Made by a program: the position numbers and the translations under genes | Assembly (NCBI RefSeq): GCF_014656135.1 | Contig: NZ_BNBV01000022.1 | Coordinates: forward strand, 1-64,000 | DNA length: 64,000 bases | Reading direction: 5' to 3' | From: Streptomyces thermodiastaticus | Lineage (GTDB): Bacteria; Actinomycetota; Actinomycetes; Streptomycetales; Streptomycetaceae | Notes under the pieces: model-generated | What the model was told of the DNA's origin: nothing | Database searches by the model: none | Seen by the model: the letters and a program-made list of their open reading frames with translations, nothing else | In this document: positions 44,044 through 52,903 of the stretch, piece after piece | Layout of the letters: every line of letters starts with the position of its first letter | Position numbering within the stretch: the stretch's first letter is position 1

Positions 44044-45548
44044 GCGAGGACAAAGCCGTGACCACTCCCGCGAAGAGCGACGGTGCCGCCCTCACCAAGG
44101 ACGCCGCAGGCGGCGAGCCCCTGCTGAAGGTGACCGGGCTCAAGAAGCACTTCCCGATCAAGAAGGGGCTCTTCCAGCGCCAGGTCGGCGCCGTGCACGC
44201 CGTCGACGGGCTGGACTTCGAGGTGCGCGCCGGGGAGACCCTCGGTGTCGTGGGCGAGTCCGGCTGCGGCAAGTCGACGATGGGCCGGCTGATCACCCGG
44301 CTGCTGGAACCCACCTCCGGACGGATCGAGTTCGAGGGCAAGGACATCACGCACCTCGGCGTCGCGGGCATGCGCCCGATGCGCCGCGACGTGCAGATGA
44401 TCTTCCAGGACCCGTACTCGTCGCTGAACCCGCGCCACACCATCGGCACCATCGTCGGCGCCCCCTTCCGCCTCCAGGGCGTCGAGCCCGAGGGCGGGAT
44501 CAAGAAGGAGGTGCAGCGGCTGCTGTCGGTGGTCGGGCTCAACCCCGAGCACTACAACCGCTATCCGCACGAGTTCTCCGGCGGCCAGCGCCAGCGCATC
44601 GGCATCGCCCGCGCGCTCGCCCTCAAGCCGAAGCTCGTGGTGGCGGACGAGCCGGTCTCCGCGCTGGACGTGTCGATCCAGGCGCAGGTGGTCAACCTGC
44701 TGGACGACCTGCAGCAGGAGCTGGGCCTGACCTACGTGATCATCGCGCACGACCTGTCCGTCGTCCGGCACGTCTCGGACCGCATCGCGGTGATGTACCT
44801 CGGCAAGATCGTCGAGCTGGCCGACCGGGACGCGCTGTACAAGACGCCGATGCACCCGTACACCAAGGCGCTGATGTCGGCCGTCCCGATCCCGGACCCG
44901 CGGCGCAAGAACGCCAGGAGCGAGCGCATCCTGCTCAAGGGCGACGTGCCTTCGCCGATCTCCCCGCCGAGCGGCTGCCGCTTCCACACCCGCTGCTGGA
45001 AGGCCACGGAGATCTGCCGCCGCGTCGAGCCGCCGCTGAAGGAGCTGCGCCCCGGCCAGCGGGTGGCCTGCCACCACCCGGAGAACTTCGCCGACCAGGC
45101 ACCGCAGGACACGGTGCTGCTCTCGGCGGCGAAGGAGGCCGCGGGACCGGTGGCCAAGGACGCCCTGGCCACGTCCGACGCGACCTCGGCGGCGGTGAAG
45201 GCGGCCACGAAGGAGGACGGCACGGAGTCCGGCGAGAAGTCCGGCAAGGAGTCCGCCGAGAAGCCCGGTACGAAGTCCGGCGAGAAGCCCGGCACGGAGT
45301 CCGGCAAGGAGCCCGGCAAGGAGTCCGGCGAGAAGCCCGGCAAGGAGTCCGGCAAGGAGACCGGAAAGGAAGCCGCCGGGCAGGACACCGAGCCGGATGC
45401 CGGTGACGCCCCCGTCGTCATCGACGTGGAGAAGACCGGACCTGCCAGGGAGGCGGACCCGTCCGGCGCGGACCACGGCTCCGGTACCTCCCACGGCTCA
45501 CCCGACCCGGAAGATTCCCACGACTCGGACGACATCGACGACGACTGA
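44040..45548 (+). CDS. Oligopeptide ABC transporter ATPase (DppF/OppF type) with repetitive C-terminal tail
   Basis: This 502-aa second ATPase of the importer has Walker A GESGCGKS near residue 78, Q-loop IFQDPYSSLNP near 120, signature FSGGQRQR near 180 and Walker B LVVADEPVSALD near 200. The OppF-type Cys region (CRFHTRCWKATEIC) is near 320. The family usually ends at about 350 residues. Here about 140 extra residues follow: an Ala/Lys part, then thirteen Gly-x-x-x tetrapeptides (residues 394-445) and an Asp/Ser-rich acidic end. The tail is probably disordered and cytosolic, with unknown role. The start overlaps the upstream stop by 4 bp. Confidence 0.93.
   Translation: MSEDKAVTTPAKSDGAALTKDAAGGEPLLKVTGLKKHFPIKKGLFQRQVGAVHAVDGLDFEVRAGETLGVVGESGCGKSTMGRLITRLLEPTSGRIEFEGKDITHLGVAGMRPMRRDVQMIFQDPYSSLNPRHTIGTIVGAPFRLQGVEPEGGIKKEVQRLLSVVGLNPEHYNRYPHEFSGGQRQRIGIARALALKPKLVVADEPVSALDVSIQAQVVNLLDDLQQELGLTYVIIAHDLSVVRHVSDRIAVMYLGKIVELADRDALYKTPMHPYTKALMSAVPIPDPRRKNARSERILLKGDVPSPISPPSGCRFHTRCWKATEICRRVEPPLKELRPGQRVACHHPENFADQAPQDTVLLSAAKEAAGPVAKDALATSDATSAAVKAATKEDGTESGEKSGKESAEKPGTKSGEKPGTESGKEPGKESGEKPGKESGKETGKEAAGQDTEPDAGDAPVVIDVEKTGPAREADPSGADHGSGTSHGSPDPEDSHDSDDIDDD
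45219..45374 (+). repeat. Coding 12-bp tandem repeats in the DppF-like tail
   Basis: Thirteen imperfect 12-bp units encode tetrapeptides of the type GKES, GEKP and GTES. The array keeps frame throughout, and length variation by slippage would stay in frame. Confidence 0.85.
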
Positions 45549-45550
45549 CG

Positions 45551-45586
45551 CGCCTCGCCGGGCGACGCCGCGCACCCGGCGAGGCG
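45551..45586 (+). terminator. Terminator of the oligopeptide ABC operon
   Basis: CGCCTCGCCGGG pairs perfectly with CCCGGCGAGGCG (12 bp) around a 12-base loop, two bases after the operon's last stop codon. Confidence 0.8.
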
Positions 45587-45703
45587 GGAGAGCACGCGGC
45601 CGTCCCCGTCCGTGCGGTCCGCCGAGCCGCGCGCGGGCACGACAGGACGGCCGCACAGGCGCTCTCCCGTCCGGTGCGCCCGGCAGCCACGTAACAATGG
45701 GGG

Positions 45704-46360
45704 GTGCTTCAGCAACTGTTCAGTCCCTCCGTCCAGCACACGCTCGACGTCGTCGGCATCTTCGTGTTCGCCATCTCGGGCGCGCTGCTGGCCGTCCGCA
45801 AGAACTTCGACGTCTTCGGCATCGCCGTGCTGGCCGAGGTGACGGCGCTGGGCGGAGGTCTGTTCCGTGATGTGATCATCGGGGCGCTGCCTCCGGCCGC
45901 CTTCACCGACCTCGGCTACTTCCTCACCCCGCTGTGCGCCGCACTGGTGGTCTTCTTCCTGCATCCCCATGTCGAGCGCATCCAGACGGCCGTGCTGGTG
46001 TTCGATGCGGCCGGGCTGGGCCTGTTCTGCGTGACGGGCACCACCAAGGCCTACGACTACGGCCTCGGTCTGACCGCCTCCGCGACACTGGGCCTGGCCA
46101 CCGCTGTGGGCGGCGGCGTCCTGCGCGACGTCCTCGCCAACGAGGTGCCCTCCCTGCTGCGCTGGGACCGCGACCTGTACGCGGTGCCGGCGATCGTGGG
46201 CGCCACCATGGTGGTGCTGTGCATCCACTACGACGTGCTGTCCCCGCTGACCAGCGCGCTGGCCGCCGTCACCGCCTTCGTGATCCGTCTGCTGGCGATG
46301 CGGTTCCACTGGCGTGCGCCGCGGGCGTGGAACCGGCGTTCGACCGTGCGGGAGGAGTAG
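45704..46360 (+). CDS. TRIC-like cation channel family protein (UPF0126/YicG type)
   Basis: This 218-aa membrane protein has about seven predicted helices in two homologous halves. Each half holds the family motif: GGGLFRDVIIG near residue 48 and GGGVLRDVLA near 138. Bacterial members form trimeric channels for K+ and related cations, and some are linked to glycine transport. The GTG start at 45704 gives the standard LQQLFSPSVQHTLDVVGIFVF beginning; the ATG six bases upstream is out of frame. It is monocistronic as far as can be seen. Confidence 0.88.
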   Translation: MLQQLFSPSVQHTLDVVGIFVFAISGALLAVRKNFDVFGIAVLAEVTALGGGLFRDVIIGALPPAAFTDLGYFLTPLCAALVVFFLHPHVERIQTAVLVFDAAGLGLFCVTGTTKAYDYGLGLTASATLGLATAVGGGVLRDVLANEVPSLLRWDRDLYAVPAIVGATMVVLCIHYDVLSPLTSALAAVTAFVIRLLAMRFHWRAPRAWNRRSTVREE

Positions 46361-46477
46361 CCGGGACGGACGTGCGGTGGGGCGGCGGTGCCCGCCGGGC
46401 AAGGGGCGACGGTACCCGCTGGGCGGGGTGGCAACACAAAGCTACCGCTTAGTAATTGCGTGTTGTACTGTTCTGGC

Positions 46478-47338
46478 ATGTCAGAAGCAGCTTCCGCCCC
46501 GGCCGGCCAGGCCGCCATCGGCGACAGCGAGTTCGACCGGGACACCGCCCTGGTCCGGCGTGCCCCCGGCGTCTACGACATCGACCTCTCGGCCGGCTGG
46601 GCCATCGGCAACGCCGTCAACGGCGGCTATCTGCTGGCCGTCCTCGGCCGTGCGCTCGCGGACGCCCTGCCGCATCCGGACCCGTTCACCATCACGGCCC
46701 ACTACCTCACCGCCTCCAGGCCAGGACCGGCCGTGGTGCGCACCGACGTGGTGCGCACCGGCCGCACCCTGTCCACCGGCCAGGCCTGTCTCGTCCAGTA
46801 CGACGAGGACGGCAGCGAGGTGGAGCGCATTCGGGTGCTCGCCTCCTACGGCGACCTGGACGCCCTGCCGGACGACGTGCGCACCAGCGCGAAGCCGCCG
46901 GCGATACCGCCGCTGGAGCAGTGCGTCGGGCCCGAGGACGGCCCGGCCTCCGTCTCCAGCGGCTCGTCCATCACCGACCGGCTGATGCTCAAACTGGACC
47001 CGGCCACCGCCGGCTGGGCCGTGGGACGGCCCTCCGGCAAGGGCGAGATGCGGGCCTGGTTCGGCCTGGCCGACGGCCGCGACGCCGACCCGCTCTCGCT
47101 GCTGCTCGCGGTGGACGCGCTGCCGCCGACCGCCTTCGAACTGGGCCTGTCCGGCTGGGTGCCGACCGTGGAACTGACCGTCCATGTGCGCTGCCGCCCC
47201 GCACCCGGCCCGCTGCGCGTGTCCATCACCACCCGCAACCTGGCCGGCGGCTTCCTGGAGGAGGACGCCGAGGTCTGGGACGGCGCGGACCGGCTGGTGG
47301 CCCAGTCCCGGCAGCTCGCCCGGGTCCGGCTCGGCTGA
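46478..47338 (+). CDS. Thioesterase family protein (acyl-CoA thioesterase, double hotdog)
   Basis: This 286-aa cytosolic protein has two hotdog domains in tandem, of the TesB-like type. The N-terminal half shows the hotdog helix NAVNGGYLLAVLGRAL near residue 45 and HYLTASRPGPAVVRTDVVRTGRTLSTG near 85. The C-terminal half ends in a second hotdog strand set (VELTVHVRCRP, VSITTRNLAGGFLEEDAEVWD). It probably hydrolyses acyl-CoA, with chain length unknown. The ATG at 46478 is chosen because the region before it is an AT-richer promoter-like stretch. It faces a FabR-like regulator gene, suggesting lipid metabolism. Confidence 0.85.
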   Translation: MSEAASAPAGQAAIGDSEFDRDTALVRRAPGVYDIDLSAGWAIGNAVNGGYLLAVLGRALADALPHPDPFTITAHYLTASRPGPAVVRTDVVRTGRTLSTGQACLVQYDEDGSEVERIRVLASYGDLDALPDDVRTSAKPPAIPPLEQCVGPEDGPASVSSGSSITDRLMLKLDPATAGWAVGRPSGKGEMRAWFGLADGRDADPLSLLLAVDALPPTAFELGLSGWVPTVELTVHVRCRPAPGPLRVSITTRNLAGGFLEEDAEVWDGADRLVAQSRQLARVRLG

Positions 47339-47548
47339 GAGGGCGCGACGAAGGCGTCGTGTGGAGGGGTGTGCGGGGTGCGAGCGGCCGCGCCCCGCAC
47401 ATGCTCCGTGCCCACAGCCCGTACGGCGTGGCTCCTGCCGCGACAGGTGTGACATGGAGCGGGCCTGCTTGCCGGACGGCACGCCCGTCGGCGACCGGTG
47501 CGTCGATGCGGGCACCGGCGGCCGGCGCGCATCCCGGCCGAGGACCCG

Positions 47549-48175
47549 TCAGTCGAGCCAGTGGCGGCGGCCGATGCTGATCAGCCGCAGCTGCCGCCTG
47601 GCCAGCCGGGCGACCTGCTCGCGGGCGGACGCGGGCCCGTCCAGCGCCTCCAGGAACAGCGACGCGGTGATCAGCATCTGGTCGACGTAGAGGTGCGCGA
47701 GCATCAGCAGGTCCTCCTCGCTCCAGCCCGCCGCCTGCTCGTCCTTGGCCAGCTCCTCTTTCAGTTCGCGGGCGAAACGGGCCAGTTGGCCCTGGATCGC
47801 CTCCCGCACCGGCTGGACCCCGCCGTGGCGCTCCCGTGCGAGGAACCGCACATGCGCCGAATGCTCGTACACATGACGCGCGATCAGGTCGACCGCCCGC
47901 GCGATGCGTTCTTCGCTGTCCGCCGCCGGGGACATCGTCGTCCGGATCATCGGATGCAGGCTGCCCAGCGCCTCCTCGACCAGGGCCACGCCGAGATCCG
48001 CGATGGAGCGGAAGTGCCGGTAGAAGGCGGTCGGGGCGATGCCGACGGCCCGGGTGACCTCGCGCAGGCCCAGGCTGCTCAGGCTCTGCTCCTCCAGCAG
48101 AGCCAGCGCCGCGTCCAGCAGGGCCTGGCGGGTCCTGAGCTTTTGGGCCTGCCGGACGCCGAGGGTGTGACTCAT
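47549..48175 (-). CDS. TetR family regulator, FabR-like
   Basis: This 208-aa one-component repressor has its helix-turn-helix near residues 35-58, reading LREVTRAVGIAPTAFYRHF, very close to the E. coli FabR/DesT pattern. The conserved RERHGG and ending RLISIGRRHWLD are also FabR-like, so control of fatty-acid desaturation or saturation balance is plausible. Two operator-like sites lie just upstream of its ATG, between it and a divergent small membrane gene, implying autoregulation and control of that gene. The cofactor (acyl-CoA or acyl-ACP in FabR/DesT) is inferred. Confidence 0.88.
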   Translation of the reverse strand: MSHTLGVRQAQKLRTRQALLDAALALLEEQSLSSLGLREVTRAVGIAPTAFYRHFRSIADLGVALVEEALGSLHPMIRTTMSPAADSEERIARAVDLIARHVYEHSAHVRFLARERHGGVQPVREAIQGQLARFARELKEELAKDEQAAGWSEEDLLMLAHLYVDQMLITASLFLEALDGPASAREQVARLARRQLRLISIGRRHWLD

Positions 48176-48182
48176 GCCATGC

Positions 48183-48257
48183 AGTTAACAACTGTTCTCT
48201 GGAATTTCCAAGGGCTGTGTGACGCTAGACTCGGCAGTCAGTGAACAACTGTTACCG
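48183..48257. promoter_or_regulatory. Twin FabR/DesT-like operator sites
   Basis: Two 18-bp sites share AACAACTGTT: 48183-48200 (AGTTAACAACTGTTCTCT) and 48240-48257 (AGTGAACAACTGTTACCG). Each has half-sites AACA and TGTT, resembling the FabR/DesT operator as I recall it. They lie in the divergent promoter of the TetR gene and the small membrane-protein gene. Confidence 0.6.
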
Positions 48258-48295
48258 CAGCGTTCGTCCCGTGAACGCCGGAGGGGGACCACCAC

Positions 48296-48460
48296 ATGCT
48301 GTTCCTCGTCGCCTCACTGCTGCTGCTCGGCGTCGTCCTGGGCACCGTCGCCCACGCGCCGCTCGGCTTCACCGTCATCGCCGCCGCCGTGATCGCCGTC
48401 TGGCTCGGCATCTTCGGCCTGCGTGAGCGCCACGCCCGCAGGCGCGGCACCTCCCACTGA
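48296..48460 (+). CDS. Small membrane protein, 54 aa
   Basis: This short gene reads MLFLVASLLLLGVVLG at its start, then a second hydrophobic helix (FTVIAAAVIAVWLGIFGL) and a basic tail (RERHARRRG). It is therefore a two-helix membrane protein. A strong GGAGGGGG lies nine bases before the ATG at 48296, supporting translation. It is divergent from the FabR-like regulator and starts just past the second operator-like site, so it is probably under that repressor. Function is unknown; small two-helix proteins of this kind are common in Streptomyces. Confidence 0.75.
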   Translation: MLFLVASLLLLGVVLGTVAHAPLGFTVIAAAVIAVWLGIFGLRERHARRRGTSH

Positions 48461-48536
48461 CGCCGGCCCGCCGCCGACGGCGGTCCGCCGCGCATCCACC
48501 GTCCGAGAAGTCCGAGAACAGCCGGGAGTCCGCCCC

Positions 48537-48803
48537 ATGCATCTGACCGCACCGGCCACGCGCCGCACCGCCGCCCGTGACGCCGACGGCATGGCCGTCG
48601 CCTCCTTCGTCCTTGGCCTGGTCGGCGTGCTGGTCCTCAACCTCTTCCTGGGCCCCGTCGCCATCGTGCTGGCCTTCGTCGCCCTGCGGCGCGGCACCGC
48701 GCGCCGCGGCCGCGCCCTGCTCGGCCTCACCCTCGGCATCGCCGACCTCGTCGTCCTGTTCGCCTTCATGCAGGCCGACCACACGGTTTCCTGGAGCTTC
48801 TGA
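48537..48803 (+). CDS. DUF4190-like small membrane protein
   Basis: This 88-aa protein has a short Ala/Arg N-terminus, then two hydrophobic helices (about residues 20-48 and 60-82) with the DUF4190 pattern: an A-x-A-S-F-V-L-G-L start, a central GPVAIVLAFVALRRG and then GRALLGLTLGIADLVVL. This family occurs in actinobacterial membrane proteins without a defined role. The ATG at 48537 follows GGGAG; a longer frame from 48423 overlaps the upstream small gene and has random composition. It is likely co-transcribed with the 54-aa protein. Confidence 0.75.
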   Translation: MHLTAPATRRTAARDADGMAVASFVLGLVGVLVLNLFLGPVAIVLAFVALRRGTARRGRALLGLTLGIADLVVLFAFMQADHTVSWSF

Positions 48804-48912
48804 CCCCTTCCGGCACCGCCCGCGCGCCGTCCCCGCGCACGGTGACGGGCGGCGATATGGCGAGACCGCGATCCCGGTTCCGGGGCGGACGCACCGTAGA
48901 ATCGGCCCCACC

Positions 48913-50082
48913 ATGGCTTACCTCGACCACGCCGCGACCACCCCGATGCTCCCGGAAGCGGCGCAGGCACTGACCGCCGCGCTGGGCGTGACCGGCAACG
49001 CCTCCTCCCTGCACGCATCCGGCCGTCGTGCCCGCCGCACGGTCGAGGAGTCCCGCGAGACCCTCGCCGAGGCCCTCGGCGCCCGGCCCAGCGAGATCGT
49101 CTTCACCTCCGGCGGCACCGAGGCCGACAACCTCGCCGTCAAGGGCCTGTACTGGTCACGCCGCGACGCCGACCCGGCCCGCACCCGGGTCCTGGCCAGC
49201 CCCGTGGAGCACCACGCCGTCCTCGACGCCGTGCACTGGCTGGGCGAGCACGAGGGTGCCACCGTCGAGTACCTGCCCGTCGACCGCTACGGCCGGGTCC
49301 ACCCCGACGCCCTGCGCGAGGCCATCGAGCGCAACCCCGACGACGTGGCCCTGGTCACGGTCATGTGGGCGAACAACGAGATCGGCACCGTGCTGCCGGT
49401 CCGCGAACTCGTCGACGTGGCCGCGGAGTTCGGCATTCCTGTGCACTCCGACGCGGTCCAGGCCTTCGGCCAGATCCCGGTCGACTTCGCCGCCTCCGGC
49501 CTGGCCGCGATGACGGTGTCCGCCCACAAGATCGGCGGCCCGTACGGCATCGGCGCCCTCGTCCTCGGCCGCGAGCACACCCCCGTGCCCGTGCTGCACG
49601 GCGGCGGCCAGGAACGGCATGTGCGCTCCGGCACCATCGACGTCCCCGCCGTCGCCTCCTTCGCGGTGGCCGGCCGGCTCGCCGCCGAGCGGCGCGAGGA
49701 CTTCGCCCGGGAGATCGGCGCCCTGCGCGACGACCTCGTCGCCGCCGTCCGCGCCGCCGTGCCCGACGCGGTCCTCGGCGGCGACCCGTCCCCCGAGGGA
49801 CGCCTCCCGGCCAACGCGCACTTCACCTTCCCCGGCTGCGAGGGCGACTCCCTGCTGCTCCTGCTGGACGCCCAGGGCATCGAGTGCTCCACCGGCTCCG
49901 CCTGCACCGCCGGTGTCGCCCAGCCCAGCCACGTCCTGCTCGCCACCGGTGCCGACCCGGACCTGGCGCGCGGCACCCTGCGCTTCTCCCTGGGCCACAC
50001 CTCCACGCGTCAGGACGTCGAGGCGGTCGCCAAGGCCATCGGCCCGGCGGTGGAACGGGCCCGGGCCGCGGGCCTGACCTGA
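48913..50082 (+). CDS. Cysteine desulfurase (IscS/NifS family)
   Basis: This 389-aa PLP enzyme removes sulfur from cysteine to form a persulfide. It starts MAYLDHAATTPM. The PLP-binding Lys is in SAHKIGGPYGIG near residue 203, and the persulfide-forming Cys is in ECSTGSACTAG near 325-331. It probably supplies sulfur to the nearby MnmA for tRNA 2-thiouridine and may also serve other acceptors. The ATG at 48913 is the family start. Only three bases separate its stop from the convergent amidase gene. Confidence 0.95.
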   Translation: MAYLDHAATTPMLPEAAQALTAALGVTGNASSLHASGRRARRTVEESRETLAEALGARPSEIVFTSGGTEADNLAVKGLYWSRRDADPARTRVLASPVEHHAVLDAVHWLGEHEGATVEYLPVDRYGRVHPDALREAIERNPDDVALVTVMWANNEIGTVLPVRELVDVAAEFGIPVHSDAVQAFGQIPVDFAASGLAAMTVSAHKIGGPYGIGALVLGREHTPVPVLHGGGQERHVRSGTIDVPAVASFAVAGRLAAERREDFAREIGALRDDLVAAVRAAVPDAVLGGDPSPEGRLPANAHFTFPGCEGDSLLLLLDAQGIECSTGSACTAGVAQPSHVLLATGADPDLARGTLRFSLGHTSTRQDVEAVAKAIGPAVERARAAGLT

Positions 50083-50085
50083 CCC

Positions 50086-50742
50086 TCAGGCCACCGCCTG
50101 CCGCACCAGCCGCATGTACCGGTCCCAGTCCCAGTACGGCCCCGGATCGGTGTGGTCGGCGCCCGGCACCTCGGAGTGGCCGACGATGTGCTCACGGTCG
50201 ACGGGTATGCCGTACCGCGTGCACACCCCGGCCGTCAGCCGTGCCGAGGCGGCGTACATCGCGTCGGTGAAGGACGAGGCCCGCTCGACGAAACCCTCGT
50301 GCTCTATGCCGACGCTGCGCTCGTTGACCTCCCGGTTCCCGGCGTGGAACGCGACGTCCAGCTCGCGGATCATCTGCGTGATCCGGCCGTCGGCGCCCAC
50401 GATGTAGTGGGCGGCGGCCTGGTGCGCCGGGTTCTGGAACGCCTTCACCGCGCTCGACCGGCTGCCCTGGGTGACATGGATCACGACCATGTCGATCGCG
50501 TAGTCGTCCGGGCGGTCCGCCCGCCGGTAGTTCGCCGGGGAGGCCGCCAGCCACCGCGCACCCCGGAAGTCCACCGCGCCCGCCACCCGCGGCCGCTGCG
50601 CACCCGGCAGCTTCCACCACAGCCGCGCCAGCCGCTCACGCTCCAGCGCGGCCGTGCCCGCGACCACCGCCGTCGCCGCACCGCCGACGATCAGTGCCCG
50701 CCGTGACGGCCGCCGCCGTGTGTCGCCCTGGTTCTCCCCCAT
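50086..50742 (-). CDS. Tat-exported N-acetylmuramoyl-L-alanine amidase (Amidase_2)
   Basis: This 218-aa peptidoglycan amidase has an N-terminal twin-arginine leader (RRPSRRALIVGGAA) suggesting export by the Tat route. The Amidase_2 domain (about residues 65-215) shows the zinc ligands in VIHVTQG and in the HTDPGPYWDWDRY end, plus the SVGIEHEGF catalytic-site Glu segment and the FHAGN strand. It cleaves between muramic acid and the stem peptide. The start at 50742 is uncertain: no good ribosome site is seen, and slightly longer forms are possible. It lies between the cysteine desulfurase and mnmA on the opposite strand. Confidence 0.88.
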   Translation of the reverse strand: MGENQGDTRRRPSRRALIVGGAATAVVAGTAALERERLARLWWKLPGAQRPRVAGAVDFRGARWLAASPANYRRADRPDDYAIDMVVIHVTQGSRSSAVKAFQNPAHQAAAHYIVGADGRITQMIRELDVAFHAGNREVNERSVGIEHEGFVERASSFTDAMYAASARLTAGVCTRYGIPVDREHIVGHSEVPGADHTDPGPYWDWDRYMRLVRQAVA

Positions 50743-50802
50743 GCGCTGGGAAACGGATATCCGGCGTCCGCGGTTCCCGCGCACCCGTACCCTGAAAGAG
50801 CT

Positions 50803-51933
50803 ATGACTGACACCCCGCAGCGCACCCGCCCCCTCCGCGTCCTCGCAGCCATGTCGGGCGGCGTCGACTCCGCCGTCGCCGCGGCCCGCGCCGTGGACGC
50901 GGGCCACGACGTCACCGGCGTGCATCTCGCGCTCTCCGCGAACCCGCAATCCTTCCGCACCGGCGCGCGGGGCTGCTGCACCATCGAGGACTCCCGCGAC
51001 GCCCGCCGCGCCGCGGACGTCATCGGCATCCCCTTCTACGTCTGGGACCTCGCCGAACGCTTCCGCGAGGACGTGGTCGAGAATTTCGTCGCCGAGTACG
51101 AGGCCGGCCGCACCCCCAACCCGTGCCTGCGCTGCAACGAGAAGATCAAGTTCGCCGCGCTGCTGGACAAGGCGCTCGCCCTGGGCTTCGACGCGGTGTG
51201 CACCGGCCACTACGCGAAGATCGTCACCCGCCCCGACGGCACCCGCGAGCTGCACCGCGCCTCCGACCTGGCCAAGGACCAGTCCTACGTCCTCGGCGTG
51301 CTCGACGACCAGCAGCTCGCGCACGCGATGTTCCCGCTCGGCGACACCGCCACCACCAAGGAGGAGATCCGCGCCGAGGCCGAGCGGCGCGGGCTCGCGG
51401 TGGCAAAGAAGCCCGACTCGCACGACATCTGCTTCATCGCCGACGGCGACACCCGGGGCTTTTTGGCCCGGCGGCTCGGCACGGCCGAGGGCGACATCGT
51501 CGACGAGACCGGCAACAAGCTGGGCACCCACCAGGGCGCCTACGGCTTCACCATCGGCCAGCGCAAGGGCCTGCGGATCGGCACCCCGGCCCCCGACGGC
51601 AAGCCCCGCTACGTCCTGGACATCTCCCCGGTCACCAACACGGTCACGGTCGGCCCCGCCTCCGCCCTGGACGTGGAGGCCCTCACCGCGATCCGGCCCC
51701 GCTGGTGCGGCACCGCCCCCGCGGGCCCCGGCACCTACACCGCCCAGCTGCGCGCCCACGGCGGCGAGACCGAGGTCACCGCGGAGCTGGTCGACGGCGA
51801 ACTGCGGGTCACCTTCACCGAGCCCGTCCGCGGCGTCGCCCCCGGCCAGGCCATCGTGCTCTACGACGGCACCCGCGTGGTGGGCTCGGCGACGATCGCG
51901 ACGACCCGGCGTGTCGCGGCGGCCTCCGTCTGA
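50803..51933 (+). CDS. mnmA: tRNA-specific 2-thiouridylase MnmA
   Basis: This 376-aa enzyme thiolates U34 of Lys, Glu and Gln tRNAs using ATP and sulfur relayed from a cysteine desulfurase. The PP-loop SGGVDSAV is near residue 19. The first catalytic Cys is in NPCLRCNEKIKF near 107-110, and the second in SHDICFIADGD near 208. The C-terminal beta domain reads FTIGQRKGLRIG and LRAHGGETEVT. The ATG at 50803 starts 61 bases past the divergent amidase start. Actinobacterial IscS-type genes are often neighbours of mnmA, as here. Confidence 0.96.
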   Translation: MTDTPQRTRPLRVLAAMSGGVDSAVAAARAVDAGHDVTGVHLALSANPQSFRTGARGCCTIEDSRDARRAADVIGIPFYVWDLAERFREDVVENFVAEYEAGRTPNPCLRCNEKIKFAALLDKALALGFDAVCTGHYAKIVTRPDGTRELHRASDLAKDQSYVLGVLDDQQLAHAMFPLGDTATTKEEIRAEAERRGLAVAKKPDSHDICFIADGDTRGFLARRLGTAEGDIVDETGNKLGTHQGAYGFTIGQRKGLRIGTPAPDGKPRYVLDISPVTNTVTVGPASALDVEALTAIRPRWCGTAPAGPGTYTAQLRAHGGETEVTAELVDGELRVTFTEPVRGVAPGQAIVLYDGTRVVGSATIATTRRVAAASV

Positions 51934-52067
51934 TCGGACGGGGCGGGACGCACCCCCCGGGACCGGCGGCCGCCGGACGGCGATACGCGGCCCGGCCTGC
52001 CGCGGCGGCCGCCCGAGCCGGTGACGCGGCCGCGGACCGCCCGGCCGCGCCGGGGCGGGTCCGCCGG

Positions 52068-52847
52068 TCAGGCGGTGAAGAACTCCGCCAGCACCGGGGC
52101 CAGCATCTCCGGCTGCACCGCGTGGCTCTGGCCCTCGATGACCCGGTAGGTGCCCTGCGCGACCGCCTCGGCCACCTGGCGGGCCGCCGTGCGCATCCAC
52201 GGCGGGCTGGCGCCGCCCGCGACGGCCAGCACCGGCACGCCCACCGAGGCCAGCAGGTCCCGCGGGACCGGGCCGTCGCCCAGCACGGCGTCGTCGTGGG
52301 CCAGCGTCGGCGCCATCGCCTCCAGGCCACGCCACATGGGGGAGCGGCGCGCGTTGGCGATCATCTGCTCGGCCAGCCCGGTGAGCCGCAGGAACAGCTC
52401 CACCGCGTCCCCGCGCCGGCCCTCGGCCAGCGCCCGGTTCAGGTTCTCGGTGTAGGCGGCGCGCTCCCGCAGCCGGTCCGGGCGGACCTCGTACGGCGGC
52501 TCGTACACCGCCACCCGGGGCACCCGCAGGCCGGCGGCCACCGCGCGCAGTGCCAGCGCACCGCCGGAGGACATGCCGAACAGCGCCGCGTCGCCGCCCA
52601 CCGCACCGACCACGGCCGCGAGGTCCTCCACCTCGCGCTCCACCGCGTACGGCGGTGTGTCACCGCTCTCCCCGCGGCCGCGGCGGTCGTACACCACCGC
52701 GCTGCACCGGTGGGACAGCGCGGCGGCGAGCGGCGCGGCCGTCGCCCCCGCCGACATCGCACCGCTCACGAGGACGACCACCGGGCCCTGACCGGTGCGC
52801 TGGTAGGCGATCGGGGTGCCGTCACGCGAGATGGTCTTTTTGTCCAT
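52068..52847 (-). CDS. Alpha/beta hydrolase
   Basis: This 259-aa soluble enzyme begins with SRDGTPIAYQRTGQGP, typical of the alpha/beta hydrolase fold. The oxyanion strand VVVLVSGAMSAG is near residue 25, the nucleophile elbow GMSSGG near 95 and the catalytic His in GQSHAVQPE near 245. Substrate cannot be inferred. The ATG at 52847 is the best start; a GTG about 18 bases upstream is possible. It is convergent with mnmA over a 134-base GC-rich gap with several short dyads but no obvious single terminator. Confidence 0.85.
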   Translation of the reverse strand: MDKKTISRDGTPIAYQRTGQGPVVVLVSGAMSAGATAAPLAAALSHRCSAVVYDRRGRGESGDTPPYAVEREVEDLAAVVGAVGGDAALFGMSSGGALALRAVAAGLRVPRVAVYEPPYEVRPDRLRERAAYTENLNRALAEGRRGDAVELFLRLTGLAEQMIANARRSPMWRGLEAMAPTLAHDDAVLGDGPVPRDLLASVGVPVLAVAGGASPPWMRTAARQVAEAVAQGTYRVIEGQSHAVQPEMLAPVLAEFFTA

Positions 52848-52903
52848 GAATATGAAGACTGCCACGACAAGACCATCTCGCCGGGGCACAACACCGCTCC
52901 GGG

